From assembly GCA_903905065.1 (NCBI GenBank), contig CAIVEW010000093.1, forward strand, positions 1 through 39,142: DNA of 39,142 bases, written 5' to 3'. Source of the DNA: an uncultured Bacteroidota bacterium (GTDB lineage Bacteria; Bacteroidota; Bacteroidia; Chitinophagales; Chitinophagaceae). The notes below the pieces were generated by a model that made no database searches, was not told the origin of the DNA, and worked only from the letters and a program-made list of their open reading frames with translations. Below are positions 18,215-26,545 of this stretch, piece by piece; the first letter of the stretch is position 1, and each line of letters begins with the position of its first letter. Both the position numbers and the translations under genes were made by a program.

Positions 18215-20442
18215 TGGAGGTAATTAAGTATTTCAACATTGTAAAGAAGCATAAGTTTGGGATCATCATCATCCCCATTCTTATGATGATACTTACCTAC
18301 TTCCTGGTGCGTAAGCTACCAGACACCTATGCGTCGAAAGCGAGATTATCGTCAGGCATTACCGAAAAATCACAACAGTTGCTGCAAAACACGCAGGATC
18401 TTGGAGAGCTAAAGATAAACCAGAACTTCAGCAACCTTATCCAGACGATGCAACTCAAAGCTGTGTCGGACGAGGTGTCTTATCAGCTTATCATCCACGA
18501 CCTCACTTCAGCGACGCCTTTCCGGCAACCCAGCAAGCTCCTCAGTTATCTAAACCCAGACGCAAGAAAACATGCCATAGAGGTCTATACGCGGCTTTAC
18601 AAAGAACGTCTGCCGCTTTCTCTTTTCGACAAAGATCAGAACGGCCTGTACCAGGTGCTTGTATCCATGGGCTATGACTATGACGCGTTGAAAAAGAAAA
18701 TACATATCTACCGTGTTGAGAACAGTGACTTTATTGATGTAGATTATGACTCCGAGAATCCGCTGCTTTCAGCGTTCGTGGTCAATGCGATGTGCTCGGA
18801 GTTCATCAGCTACTACGGCTACTTCACGCAAGACAATGAGCGCAAAAACATAGAATACCTTGGCCAGGTGATGCGGCAAAAGAAGGATTCGCTGGATGCG
18901 CGGAATGAGCGGCTCAAAGAATACAAAATACAAAACAAGGTACTCAACATCAGCGACCAGGCCAAAGTGCTCTATGGTGAAATAGCCGACTTTGAAACAC
19001 AATTGGGGATCGCCCATAAACAAGTGGCGGCAAACATGGGTGCAATTGAAACCATTGACTCGAAGTTTACCGAAAATGAAAAACAGCTCAGCGAGGTAAA
19101 AGAAAATCTCGTGAACCGGGATATTGTTGCCGACCAGGAATTGCTGAAATCGTATAACGACAAGTACATCAGGAGCAACTACGACGAAAATATTAAACAG
19201 AAGATCACCGCTCTTAGAAACCAGATAAATCAAAAGATCAATCAGGCGGTCGACAAAAATTCTTCCAACCCAAATTCTGCCAAAGCCGAACTGATAAGCG
19301 AAAAACTTCGTCTTGAAGTAGAATTAGGTCTGGCAAAGAGCAGTATTACCTCCTTGGAAGATGTAATATCCGGCCTAAACAAACGGCTCAATGGTATGGT
19401 GCCCAACGAGGCTGTGATACAGGCATCTGAAAACGAGATAAGTGTTGACGCACAGGAGTACATTGAGATGTTGAAAAAATATAACCAGTCGAACATTGAT
19501 TATAATACTAACGTTCACATAAAGGTAATTGAGCCGGGGGTGCCAGGCAAAAAGCAGGGCTCAATGAAGCTCGTGCTGGTGGTTGCGGGCGGTATGGTTT
19601 CTGCGGTACTGTACTTTTTCATCCTCTTTATACTATATTATTTGGATAACACGATAAAGAACTCAAATGACCTGGTAACCCGTACGGACGTTCCGGTGCT
19701 GGGGTATTTGCCCATTGTAAAAAGCTCGTTCCTGGACATTCAGAAACTATGGAATATAGATCCAATGAACAGCGAGTTCAGAAAACTGCTGCGCTCAACC
19801 AAAATGGATATTCAGAAAATAACCCGTAAAAAATCAATAAGCCTCTCCAATATTGCATTCAAGAAATTGCTGCGCTCCACCCGCTTTGAAGTAAACATGG
19901 CAATGGCCGGAGCCCGAAGCCTCGTTATTACCAGCATGACGCGCGGGGAAGGCAAGACATTACTGGCACTAAGCCTGGTAAGTGCATACCAGATGATGAA
20001 TAAAAAGGTATTGCTGATTGATGGCAATTTCCTAAATCCCGGTATCACATCTATTACGCAACCACAGTTTTTTATCGAGGATTACCTTACTGGTAACACA
20101 ACTGTTGATGACATCATAGATGCGGGCAACATTAGCGTGCTTGGTAACAGAGGTAACGACATTTCACTGTTTGAGATCAATAACCTGTATAACATTGAAC
20201 AAAAGCTGCTGGAGCTGAAAGATATTTTCGAAATGATCATTATAGAAGCATCCGCACTGAATACGCTAAACCAGTCAAAGGAATGGGTAGTTGTGGCAGA
20301 CCGAATGCTGTGTGTGTTTGAAGCCAACACCAACATCACTTACGAAAAAAGTGACCAGGTGGAATATCTGAAATCGGTGAACGGGAAATTCATAGGATGG
20401 GTGTTGAACAAAGTGGATGAGAACGATAACCCGAAAAAATAG
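18214..20442 (+). CDS. Wzz/BY-kinase-like polysaccharide copolymerase with degenerate kinase domain
   Basis: An inner-membrane chain-length and export regulator, 742 residues. TM1 is at ~16-34, a long periplasmic coiled-coil region at ~205-445, a Pro-rich Wzz-like motif just before TM2 at ~451-475, then a cytosolic P-loop domain. The Walker A is intact (TRGEGKT, Lys581). Walker A' reads DGNFLNP at 603-609 where active kinases have D-x-D-x-R, and Walker B reads MIIIEAS with Glu678 in place of Asp. No C-terminal Tyr cluster is visible. The helix before Walker A, normally one EX2RX2R oligomer motif, is present twice (residues 521-527 and 548-554). Probably structural rather than an active tyrosine kinase. 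Confidence 0.88.
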   Translation: MEVIKYFNIVKKHKFGIIIIPILMMILTYFLVRKLPDTYASKARLSSGITEKSQQLLQNTQDLGELKINQNFSNLIQTMQLKAVSDEVSYQLIIHDLTSATPFRQPSKLLSYLNPDARKHAIEVYTRLYKERLPLSLFDKDQNGLYQVLVSMGYDYDALKKKIHIYRVENSDFIDVDYDSENPLLSAFVVNAMCSEFISYYGYFTQDNERKNIEYLGQVMRQKKDSLDARNERLKEYKIQNKVLNISDQAKVLYGEIADFETQLGIAHKQVAANMGAIETIDSKFTENEKQLSEVKENLVNRDIVADQELLKSYNDKYIRSNYDENIKQKITALRNQINQKINQAVDKNSSNPNSAKAELISEKLRLEVELGLAKSSITSLEDVISGLNKRLNGMVPNEAVIQASENEISVDAQEYIEMLKKYNQSNIDYNTNVHIKVIEPGVPGKKQGSMKLVLVVAGGMVSAVLYFFILFILYYLDNTIKNSNDLVTRTDVPVLGYLPIVKSSFLDIQKLWNIDPMNSEFRKLLRSTKMDIQKITRKKSISLSNIAFKKLLRSTRFEVNMAMAGARSLVITSMTRGEGKTLLALSLVSAYQMMNKKVLLIDGNFLNPGITSITQPQFFIEDYLTGNTTVDDIIDAGNISVLGNRGNDISLFEINNLYNIEQKLLELKDIFEMIIIEASALNTLNQSKEWVVVADRMLCVFEANTNITYEKSDQVEYLKSVNGKFIGWVLNKVDENDNPKK

Positions 20443-20448
20443 CCTGCT

Positions 20449-21636
20449 ATGTCCGCAAAAATTCTTTATGGGATATGGATAGTGCTCCAGTTTATTATAG
20501 GGTATAATTTGGTTGTACCCTTTATCCTTTTCCTGGTGTGGGCCGTAAAAAGAAAGAGACAACCCGTCGATGATAAATCCGGCAAATATGATTACGCAAT
20601 CATCGTTACCGCTTATGAACAAACCGGCTCACTTCATGCAGTTGTTGATTCATTGCTGAAACTGAATTATAGTAACTTCGTTATCTATGTTGTAGCGGAT
20701 AAATGCGATATTTCCGGCCTGAAGTTTGAAGATAGCCGCGTTATCGTTTTACGACCGCCTGAAACACTCGCCAGCAATACCCGCTCGCATTTTTATGCTA
20801 TCCGCAATTTTATTAGGCACCATGATGTACTTACTATTATTGACTCCGATAACCTGGCTGAGCCTTCATACCTGGATGAGCTGAACCGTTATTTCGATGC
20901 AGGTTTTTCCGCGGTACAGGGGCAGAGAATGGCAAAGAACCTGGATACCACCTTTGCCTGCCTCGATGCATCGCGCGACATTTATTACCACTTTTATGAC
21001 GGTGAGGTCTTGTTCAATATTGGTTCGTCAGCTACACTGGCCGGCTCTGGGATGGCCTTCAAAACCAGCCTTTACCGCGAATGCCTGGAGCACCAGGACA
21101 TAACTGGCGCAGGCTTTGACAAAGTGCTGCAGATGGAGATCGTGAGGCGGGGCTATCGCATTTCGTTTAACGCAAATGCTATTGTGTACGATGAAAAGAC
21201 GACTAAGTCAGACCAACTGGTAAAGCAGCGTGCCCGCTGGATAAACACATGGTTTCGCTATTTTAAGTTTGGTTTTTCATTAGTCGCGGCCGGTGTTAAA
21301 AAGTTCGACTTCAACCGTTTTCTGTTTGGGATCATTTTGCTACGTCCACCACTTTTTATTTTCCTTATTTTATCCATGTTCTTTACGATCATCAGTATTT
21401 GGGTAAGCAAACTTGCCTTCGTTTTGTGGCTGTGTGGGTTTGCTTGTTTTATTGGCGGCTTCCTGATAGCCATGATTCATGCAAAGCCCGATAAACGTAT
21501 AGTACGCTCCCTGGTTAGCATCCCGGTGTTTGTATTTTACCAGGTACTTTCGTTGCTGCGCAGCAGGAATGCAAATAAACTATCAGTTGCCACCAATCAT
21601 TTTAGTGACAAAACCATTAATGAAATTAAAAAATGA
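20449..21636 (+). CDS. Membrane-bound family 2 glycosyltransferase
   Basis: This would add sugars to a growing polysaccharide at the inner membrane. It has one N-terminal TM (~6-30), a GT2 domain with the nucleotide-sugar/metal motif DSDN at residues 132-135, a GAGFDK segment in the acceptor region, and the QRARW motif at 260-264, the QxxRW signature of processive beta-glycan synthases such as cellulose or hyaluronan synthase. Three or four TMs follow (~285-375). Length 395 is normal for the compact hyaluronan-synthase-like type. It starts 6 nt after the copolymerase stop, and its stop overlaps the next ATG by four bases. The sugar is unknown. Confidence 0.9.
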   Translation: MSAKILYGIWIVLQFIIGYNLVVPFILFLVWAVKRKRQPVDDKSGKYDYAIIVTAYEQTGSLHAVVDSLLKLNYSNFVIYVVADKCDISGLKFEDSRVIVLRPPETLASNTRSHFYAIRNFIRHHDVLTIIDSDNLAEPSYLDELNRYFDAGFSAVQGQRMAKNLDTTFACLDASRDIYYHFYDGEVLFNIGSSATLAGSGMAFKTSLYRECLEHQDITGAGFDKVLQMEIVRRGYRISFNANAIVYDEKTTKSDQLVKQRARWINTWFRYFKFGFSLVAAGVKKFDFNRFLFGIILLRPPLFIFLILSMFFTIISIWVSKLAFVLWLCGFACFIGGFLIAMIHAKPDKRIVRSLVSIPVFVFYQVLSLLRSRNANKLSVATNHFSDKTINEIKK

Positions 21637-21785
21637 GTTATAGCTATCCTTATAGAAAACGGGAACAGGCTGCTGAAAAACTACGGTTGAAGCAACAGAA
21701 GACAGATAAGGTCACACGCATAATTGCGTTGATAGTGGCATTTGTGGGCGTATTTTTTTTCTTTATTAAGTTGCTGTTTTTATAA
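21633..21785 (+). CDS. 50-residue single-pass membrane protein
   Basis: A short gene squeezed between the GT2 and the polymerase, coupled on both sides: its ATG overlaps the upstream stop (ATGA), and its stop overlaps the next start (TAATG). The product begins MSYSYPYRKREQAAEKLRLK, a very basic cytosolic helix of ~29 residues, followed by one membrane segment (~30-50) ending at the C-terminus. The double coupling and the clean charged-then-hydrophobic design argue that it is translated. It could be a scaffold or regulator of the adjacent glycosyltransferase or polymerase; no family recognised. Confidence 0.7.
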   Translation: MSYSYPYRKREQAAEKLRLKQQKTDKVTRIIALIVAFVGVFFFFIKLLFL

Positions 21786-23296
21786 TGAGTAAAACTCAGC
21801 TAGTCCCGGTTGTAATAATTGAAACGGTGAAGCCTTCGCTTCGCAGCCGGGTACGTGATTTTTTCTTGATAAAGAAAATGAATACCCCGCTCGGTTATTT
21901 TCTAATACTGGCGGTCTCCATGCTCATTGCTGTGGCTACAGCCAAGGCAGGCATCATTGTAAGCGCATTGGTTTTAGCGCTGATCATCGCAATACCGATC
22001 CTGTATTGCCTGGTCGTATACCCGAAAGTGGGGATGACCATAATACTCACTATGGCCTACCTGATCATGTGGATACTGCGTATGAACGTTGTAAATTTTC
22101 CGCTAGGCACGCTCATGGACGGTATGGAAGTATTGCTGGTACTCAATTTATTTATTCAGCAAAAAAAGAAAAGGGACTGGACGATTTTTAAAGGTCCCGT
22201 TACGGCCATTATCATCATCTGGATCCTTTATAACCTATTGGAGATGGTAAATCCCAGCGCTGCATCTGTAACTGCCTGGGCATATACTGTGCGTACGGTA
22301 GCGCTCGTAATGGTGATGTATTTTGTCTTCCTGTATAATATCCGCACCAAAGAATTTATCCGCTTTATACTTAAGCTGTGGCTGGCGCTGGCATTGTTTG
22401 GCGCTATCTATGCCACGAAACAACAATACTTTGGTTTTTTCCCGTTCGAAGAAGCTTATCTTCATTCGGATCCCAACATTCAATTGCTCCTGTTCATTGG
22501 CGGCGTGTGGCGTAAGTTCTCGATCTTCTCAGACCCGGTGGTGTTTGCATATACGATGGCCGTTACGAGCCTGCTCTGCATCGGGTTAATGACCGGTCCA
22601 CTGCCCCGGAACAAAAAAAGAATACTCTTCTTCCTTATGTGTTTTTATCTCAGCGCTATGTTGTACTCCGGCACACGTGGCGCTTTCGTGCTGGTGCCCG
22701 CAGCTATGTTGCTATATGGCATCTTGAAATTCTCCAAAAAGATCCTTGTTGTCGGCCTGGTTGCCGCAGCATTGATGACCGTGCTTATTGTCATACCCAC
22801 CAGCAACGGCACTCTCTACCGTTTCCAGAGCGCCTTTAAGCCGTCTGAAGATGCATCTTACAAAGTGAGGAAAATAAACCAGAAGCGGATCCAGCCTTTT
22901 ATACTGTCGCACCCAATGGGCGGCGGGCTTGGCTCTACCGGCGTTTGGGGGCAGAAGTTCTCGCCAGGCACCATGCTCGCTAATTTCCCGCCCGATAGCG
23001 GTTATGTACGTGTGGCCGTGGAAATGGGCTGGATAGGTCTGCTGTTACTATGTACGCTGATGTTTATAGTACTCAAAACCGGTATTAATAATTATTATAC
23101 AATTAAAGACCCAGAGCTTCGCTCCTGGTGCTTTGCAATGATCCTTATTGTATTTGCCTTTCATATCGCGAACTTCCCGCAAGAAGCCCTGGTGCAGTAC
23201 CCGTCGAATGTTTATTTTTACCTCGTGCTCGCATTAATTGGCATTACGAAGCGCCTTGATAACCAGCAAAATGGACTTCCTGACAATGCAAAATGA
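21785..23296 (+). CDS. Wzy-like polymerase / O-antigen ligase family protein
   Basis: A polytopic inner-membrane protein (503 residues, about 10-12 TMs) of the O-antigen ligase/Wzy type, which would join repeat units or transfer the chain. Family signs are the SGTRGAF segment at a TM end, a long periplasmic loop with a HPMGGGLGSTG motif, and DSGYVRVAVEMGWIGLLLL in the next TM, where Wzy/WaaL proteins keep their conserved residues. It starts at TAATG from the small membrane protein and overlaps the next gene. Polymerase and ligase cannot be told apart by sequence; the operon context favours a polymerase. Confidence 0.85.
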   Translation: MSKTQLVPVVIIETVKPSLRSRVRDFFLIKKMNTPLGYFLILAVSMLIAVATAKAGIIVSALVLALIIAIPILYCLVVYPKVGMTIILTMAYLIMWILRMNVVNFPLGTLMDGMEVLLVLNLFIQQKKKRDWTIFKGPVTAIIIIWILYNLLEMVNPSAASVTAWAYTVRTVALVMVMYFVFLYNIRTKEFIRFILKLWLALALFGAIYATKQQYFGFFPFEEAYLHSDPNIQLLLFIGGVWRKFSIFSDPVVFAYTMAVTSLLCIGLMTGPLPRNKKRILFFLMCFYLSAMLYSGTRGAFVLVPAAMLLYGILKFSKKILVVGLVAAALMTVLIVIPTSNGTLYRFQSAFKPSEDASYKVRKINQKRIQPFILSHPMGGGLGSTGVWGQKFSPGTMLANFPPDSGYVRVAVEMGWIGLLLLCTLMFIVLKTGINNYYTIKDPELRSWCFAMILIVFAFHIANFPQEALVQYPSNVYFYLVLALIGITKRLDNQQNGLPDNAK

Positions 23297-24497
23297 GATC
23301 ATTCAGGGGCGGGATATTGTGATCGTGGGCCAGCAGCCCTGGGATACTGAAATCGGCAGCAATTGTAAAAACATTGCCATAGAATTCAGTAAACATAATC
23401 GTGTGCTGTACGTTAACGCTCCGCTTGACCGCATTACTCTGATGAGAAACAAAGCAGATCAAAAAGTTCAAAAGCGGGCCTTGGTCATTAAAGGAAAAAT
23501 CAATGGCCTGGAATTGGTAAGCAACAACCTCTGGAACCTGTATCCAGACCGTCTCATTGAATCAATAACCTGGATAAAAAGCCGACCGCTCTTCAATGCG
23601 TTCAACAAGATAAATAACCAGCGTTTTGCCACTTCGATAAAAAAGGCGTTAGACACGCTGGGTTTCAAGGATATTATCCTATTCAATGATAACGACATGT
23701 TCCGGTCATTTTTCCTTAAGGAACTGCTGCAACCCACCGTCAGCATTTATTACTCACGCGATTATATGTTGGCAGTGGACTACTGGAAATATCACGGTGA
23801 AATTCTGGAGCCCAAGCTCATTGCTAAAAGCGATTTGTGTGTTGCCAATTCTACTTATCTGGCCAACTACTGCAGAAAGTACAACCCAAACTCATGGGAT
23901 GTGGGCCAGGGTTGTGAGCTGGATGTATTCACCAATGTTATAGGAAGTGCGGTTCCCAGGGATATTACCGGACTGGCAAAACCAGTTATTGGCTATGTCG
24001 GCGCACTACAGAGCATCAGGCTGGACATTGAGCTAATTGAATACGTTGCAGCGCAACGGCCTGAATGGAGTATCGTGCTTGTTGGCCCTGAAGATGAAGC
24101 ATTTAAAATAAGCAGCCTGCATGGTTTTAAGAATATTCATTTCACGGGTCCAAAACACCCATCTGAGCTGCCGAGCTATATAAATGCATTTGATCTGTGT
24201 TTAAACCCTCAAATAGTGAACCAGGTGACCATAGGCAACTACCCCAGGAAAATAGATGAGTACCTGGCAATGGGCAAGCCGGTTGTAGCCACGACAACAG
24301 AGGCAATGAGTATTTTTGCGGATCACACTTACCTTGCTGCCAAAAAAGAGCAATATCCTGGACTTATCGAAAAAGCCCTTGCAGAAGATTCAGCGGCGCT
24401 GCGGGAAAAGAGAAAGATCTTTGCATCCTCGCACACCTGGGAAAACAGTGTAGCGGAGATATACGAAGCCATTAGGACGGTGCGGCCTTCTCTTTGA
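23271..24497 (+). CDS. GT4-like glycosyltransferase
   Basis: A cytosolic GT-B glycosyltransferase, last gene of the operon. The C-terminal half holds a GYVGAL segment, a VLVGPED strand, a FTGPKHPSELPSYI segment and a KIDEYLAMGKPVVATTTEAM motif, the usual donor-binding region of family 4-type enzymes. The longest frame opens at 23238 (MALRSAL), but MDFLTMQNE at 23271 or MQNEI at 23286 is a better start; both overlap the upstream gene. The last ~108 nt are antisense to the C-terminal extension of the DoxX-like gene. Sugar specificity unknown. Confidence 0.87.
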   Translation: MDFLTMQNEIIQGRDIVIVGQQPWDTEIGSNCKNIAIEFSKHNRVLYVNAPLDRITLMRNKADQKVQKRALVIKGKINGLELVSNNLWNLYPDRLIESITWIKSRPLFNAFNKINNQRFATSIKKALDTLGFKDIILFNDNDMFRSFFLKELLQPTVSIYYSRDYMLAVDYWKYHGEILEPKLIAKSDLCVANSTYLANYCRKYNPNSWDVGQGCELDVFTNVIGSAVPRDITGLAKPVIGYVGALQSIRLDIELIEYVAAQRPEWSIVLVGPEDEAFKISSLHGFKNIHFTGPKHPSELPSYINAFDLCLNPQIVNQVTIGNYPRKIDEYLAMGKPVVATTTEAMSIFADHTYLAAKKEQYPGLIEKALAEDSAALREKRKIFASSHTWENSVAEIYEAIRTVRPSL

Positions 24498-24872
24498 TCG
24501 TGAATGCAGTGTGCCTCGCCAAATAGTATATAGCCACGCCCAGCAGATCAAAAGTGGTTGCAACGCAAGTCGGGCTATTGCAAGCCACAGATATTTATTT
24601 CGTTTTCGCCTGAAGTTGAGAGCCATTTGAATGTTTGCTGGGAAAACGGCGATAAGCAGCAGGATTATCAGCCATGCGGCAACGTGAATTGTAGCCCCAG
24701 GGAGCAGTAGCAGTGCAAACATAATCTCGAGTACACCGCTGAAATACACAATAAATATGGGCTGCGGCAACCAGCGTGGTATTATTTTCCTGTAAGCTCG
24801 CGGGTATACAAAGTAGGTCATACCCGATATGGAGTAGCCTGCTATCATAAAATAAAGCCCCGCATCACTCAT
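24390..24872 (-). CDS. DoxX-like membrane protein with an antisense-overlapping tail
   Basis: A four-TM DoxX-family protein (~160 residues), likely an envelope protein of unclear role. The typical motifs are present: YFSGVLEIMFALLLLP, AAWLIILLLIAVFPANIQMA and a ARLALQPLLICWAWLYT end. Family members usually stop right there, but this frame runs about 44 residues further with a basic, non-hydrophobic tail, crossing the stop of the convergent glycosyltransferase. A shift of frame near 24525 would instead end at a stop at 24474-24472, with a short polar tail. I chose ATG 24872 (MSDAGLYF) because it overlaps the upstream stop (ATGAGTGA), over ATG 24896. Confidence 0.75.
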   Translation of the reverse strand: MSDAGLYFMIAGYSISGMTYFVYPRAYRKIIPRWLPQPIFIVYFSGVLEIMFALLLLPGATIHVAAWLIILLLIAVFPANIQMALNFRRKRNKYLWLAIARLALQPLLICWAWLYTIWRGTLHSRSKRRPHRPNGFVYLRYTVFPGVRGCKDLSLFPQRR

Positions 24873-25275
24873 GGCTAAGTCTGGTACCCGGATCATTTAA
24901 TGCGCTGCGGGCGGGCAGCGGTACTACTCTCATAAAGAAATAAATGATAAACGCTATCGTACCGACAAATATGAACAACAATATCCACATTACTTTTTCA
25001 CCTTCGGATTTTACGTTGTACGCAACGACGTGAACAATGTAAAAGATCATGAGTCCGACATGTGTAACAAACGATAGTATGGTAAACAAGACCAACGGGC
25101 CGGAAAAAATGTGGGAAATATAGGACTGAGCAAAACGCCGCGAATTATCAGGGCTTACCGGCAATAACATGATCATATCCCGTATCGCTAATAAATAATA
25201 GACGAGGCAGCAGATGCTGAAGACCAACGGCAGAAATGAAATTATACCAAGTAGTATTTTCGCAGATTTTGTCAT
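24865..25275 (-). CDS. Four-TM membrane protein of unknown function
   Basis: The product is ~136 residues from ATG 25275 (MTKSAKILL); the longer frame opens at a TTG 42 nt upstream. Four hydrophobic segments are visible, the first near residues 6-28, the last (VMWILLFIFVGTIAFIIYF) followed by a short charged tail. The W-x-LLF-x-G-x-IIYF pattern recalls the PLDc_N type of small membrane protein, but I would not assign it. The stop overlaps the DoxX-like gene start, so the two are translationally coupled. Confidence 0.7.
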   Translation of the reverse strand: MTKSAKILLGIISFLPLVFSICCLVYYLLAIRDMIMLLPVSPDNSRRFAQSYISHIFSGPLVLFTILSFVTHVGLMIFYIVHVVAYNVKSEGEKVMWILLFIFVGTIAFIIYFFMRVVPLPARSALNDPGTRLSHE

Positions 25276-25366
25276 GGCTAATACCTTAATATAAAGCTGG
25301 TAAAAACGTGCGAGCAAAATATGAATTGGAGCAGTGCCAGATGCCAGACAAGCAGAGACTTTACCG

Positions 25367-25786
25367 CTAAGCTGTGTTTTTCTTTTTCCGCTTTTTGATA
25401 AGATGTCGTAATCCTTTGTAGGAAAGTTCTATTGCCTTCCATTTCAGATACCCGCCAATAAATTCAATAGCAATAGATTTTATTGGATTTTTGCCTTGCT
25501 TCTTTTGTTCGGCCTGCGGAGTGTAGGTGGCCTTTGGATTATTACCTCCTTTTGCTAGTTTTTGCTGCACGAACTTTACCAACAAGCTCACCAAGGGATT
25601 TGAAACAGGCAAAAAATCGAGCAGGGAACTGTCGCCATTTGTTTCTTTACCCTTCTTCTTTTTACCCAGGATGCCGTCGAATGAAAGCACGGTGTCAATA
25701 TCCAAATTACTACTCTCCTTTCGCAGGAGTTTTTTCTCCTGTTCCAGGTCTTCGATGTTGCGCAATTTTTTAGGATAAAGCCTCAT
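25367..25786 (-). CDS. Basic protein of unknown function in the YtxH cassette
   Basis: A 139-residue, strongly basic protein: an N-terminal charged helix (EDLEQEKKLLRKESSN), a middle with DFLPVSNPLVSLLVKFVQQKLA, a Lys/Gln-rich linker and a C-terminal membrane-proximal stretch (SIAIEFIGGYLKWKAIELSYKG) ending in poly-Lys. It lies 61 bp after the holin-like gene on the same strand. I know proteins of this shape next to YtxH and YqjE-like genes in Bacteroidota but no function. Confidence 0.65.
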   Translation of the reverse strand: MRLYPKKLRNIEDLEQEKKLLRKESSNLDIDTVLSFDGILGKKKKGKETNGDSSLLDFLPVSNPLVSLLVKFVQQKLAKGGNNPKATYTPQAEQKKQGKNPIKSIAIEFIGGYLKWKAIELSYKGLRHLIKKRKKKNTA

Positions 25787-25847
25787 TGCAATATTTGAAT
25801 GGAGTCGTGCGTGCGAATAATAAACGACAATTTAGTACTGTGTCTGA

Positions 25848-26210
25848 TTATTTCTGTTTTTCTTCTTCATCTTCATTGTCGCCTTCGGTCAAGACACGGA
25901 TAAATCCGCTGGCAAAAAAGCGCGTGATTTTTTTGCGAAGCCCCAGAACAATGAGCAGTAATAGAAAATAAATACCGATTACTACGAAAAAAGAAGCCAT
26001 TTTAGAAAGTCCGGCACTAATAAACACTTCGGTAAGCCCGAACCCGATGAACAGGATCACACAGAAAAAAATGAAAAGGCATATCAGCGAAAACAGGAAA
26101 TAACTAAATAGGTTTGCACTACGCCCGATAAGATTGATCTTGAACAATCTTACGTGCACGTCAACATACTGTGTTACTTTCTCCTTTAAATCGCTGAATA
26201 TGCTCATCAT
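25848..26210 (-). CDS. Holin-like (YqjE-type) two-TM envelope protein
   Basis: A 120-residue protein with an N-terminal amphipathic helix (SDLKEKVTQYVDVHVRLFKINL), two long TM segments (~35-60 and ~70-92) and an acidic tail (EGDNEDEEEKQK). This is the phage-holin-family/YqjE layout common in envelope-stress cassettes and here not in a phage context. Two in-frame ATGs (26210 and 26207) are possible. Thirteen nucleotides separate it from the YtxH gene upstream. Confidence 0.75.
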   Translation of the reverse strand: MMSIFSDLKEKVTQYVDVHVRLFKINLIGRSANLFSYFLFSLICLFIFFCVILFIGFGLTEVFISAGLSKMASFFVVIGIYFLLLLIVLGLRKKITRFFASGFIRVLTEGDNEDEEEKQK

Positions 26211-26223
26211 TTATATCGGGAGA

Positions 26224-26418
26224 TTAAGAATGGTAAATTTCTTCTTCCATGTCCATCCCCTTTTTCGCGAGTTTACCTTTTAGGTTGTTCAGGCCTTTTT
26301 TGAGCTTTTCCATGTCTTGCTCGCGGGTCTCTTTATCGGTTGCCAATAAGTAACCTACAGCCACGCCTGCTGCTGCACCAATCAATAATGTTGCAATGGT
26401 GTTTCCAATCTTTGCCAT
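26224..26418 (-). CDS. YtxH-domain protein
   Basis: A 64-residue protein with a glycine-rich TM (TLLIGAAAGVAVGYLLAT) followed by a charged helix (KETREQDMEKLKKGLNNLK), the typical YtxH form. Such proteins are stress-associated, with unknown biochemistry. It is the first gene of the minus-strand cassette 26418-24390; a TACCTTTG box (26472-26465) about 46 nt upstream is a possible -7 element, without a clear -33 TTG. Confidence 0.85.
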   Translation of the reverse strand: MAKIGNTIATLLIGAAAGVAVGYLLATDKETREQDMEKLKKGLNNLKGKLAKKGMDMEEEIYHS

Positions 26419-26464
26419 GTGATCTAGATTTTAAAGTTTGTAACTAAGTAGTTAAAAATCATGC

Positions 26465-26472
26465 CAAAGGTA
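26465..26472 (-). promoter_or_regulatory. Candidate -7 box upstream of the YtxH cassette
   Basis: Minus-strand TACCTTTG matches TAnnTTTG; start of transcription would fall near 26458. No TTG at the normal distance, so weak. Confidence 0.3.
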
Positions 26473-26545
26473 ATAAATCCGGCTGCAGTGAAATATGATT
26501 TTCGTCAATTTTAGCTGGTTTTAACGAAACAGCCTGTCAAAAATA

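Noticed and set aside
18769..19233. 154-codon minus-strand frame
   Set aside because: Antisense to the coiled-coil part of the copolymerase; hydrophobic character follows from the complementary codons.
25483..25778. Two overlapping plus-strand frames opposite the basic unknown protein
   Set aside because: The minus-strand frame sits in a clear gene series with normal spacing; the plus frames have no context.
25848..26210. Prophage remnant, because of the holin-like protein
   Set aside because: No other phage genes are near; the YtxH neighbour and acidic tail fit the chromosomal YqjE-type cassette.
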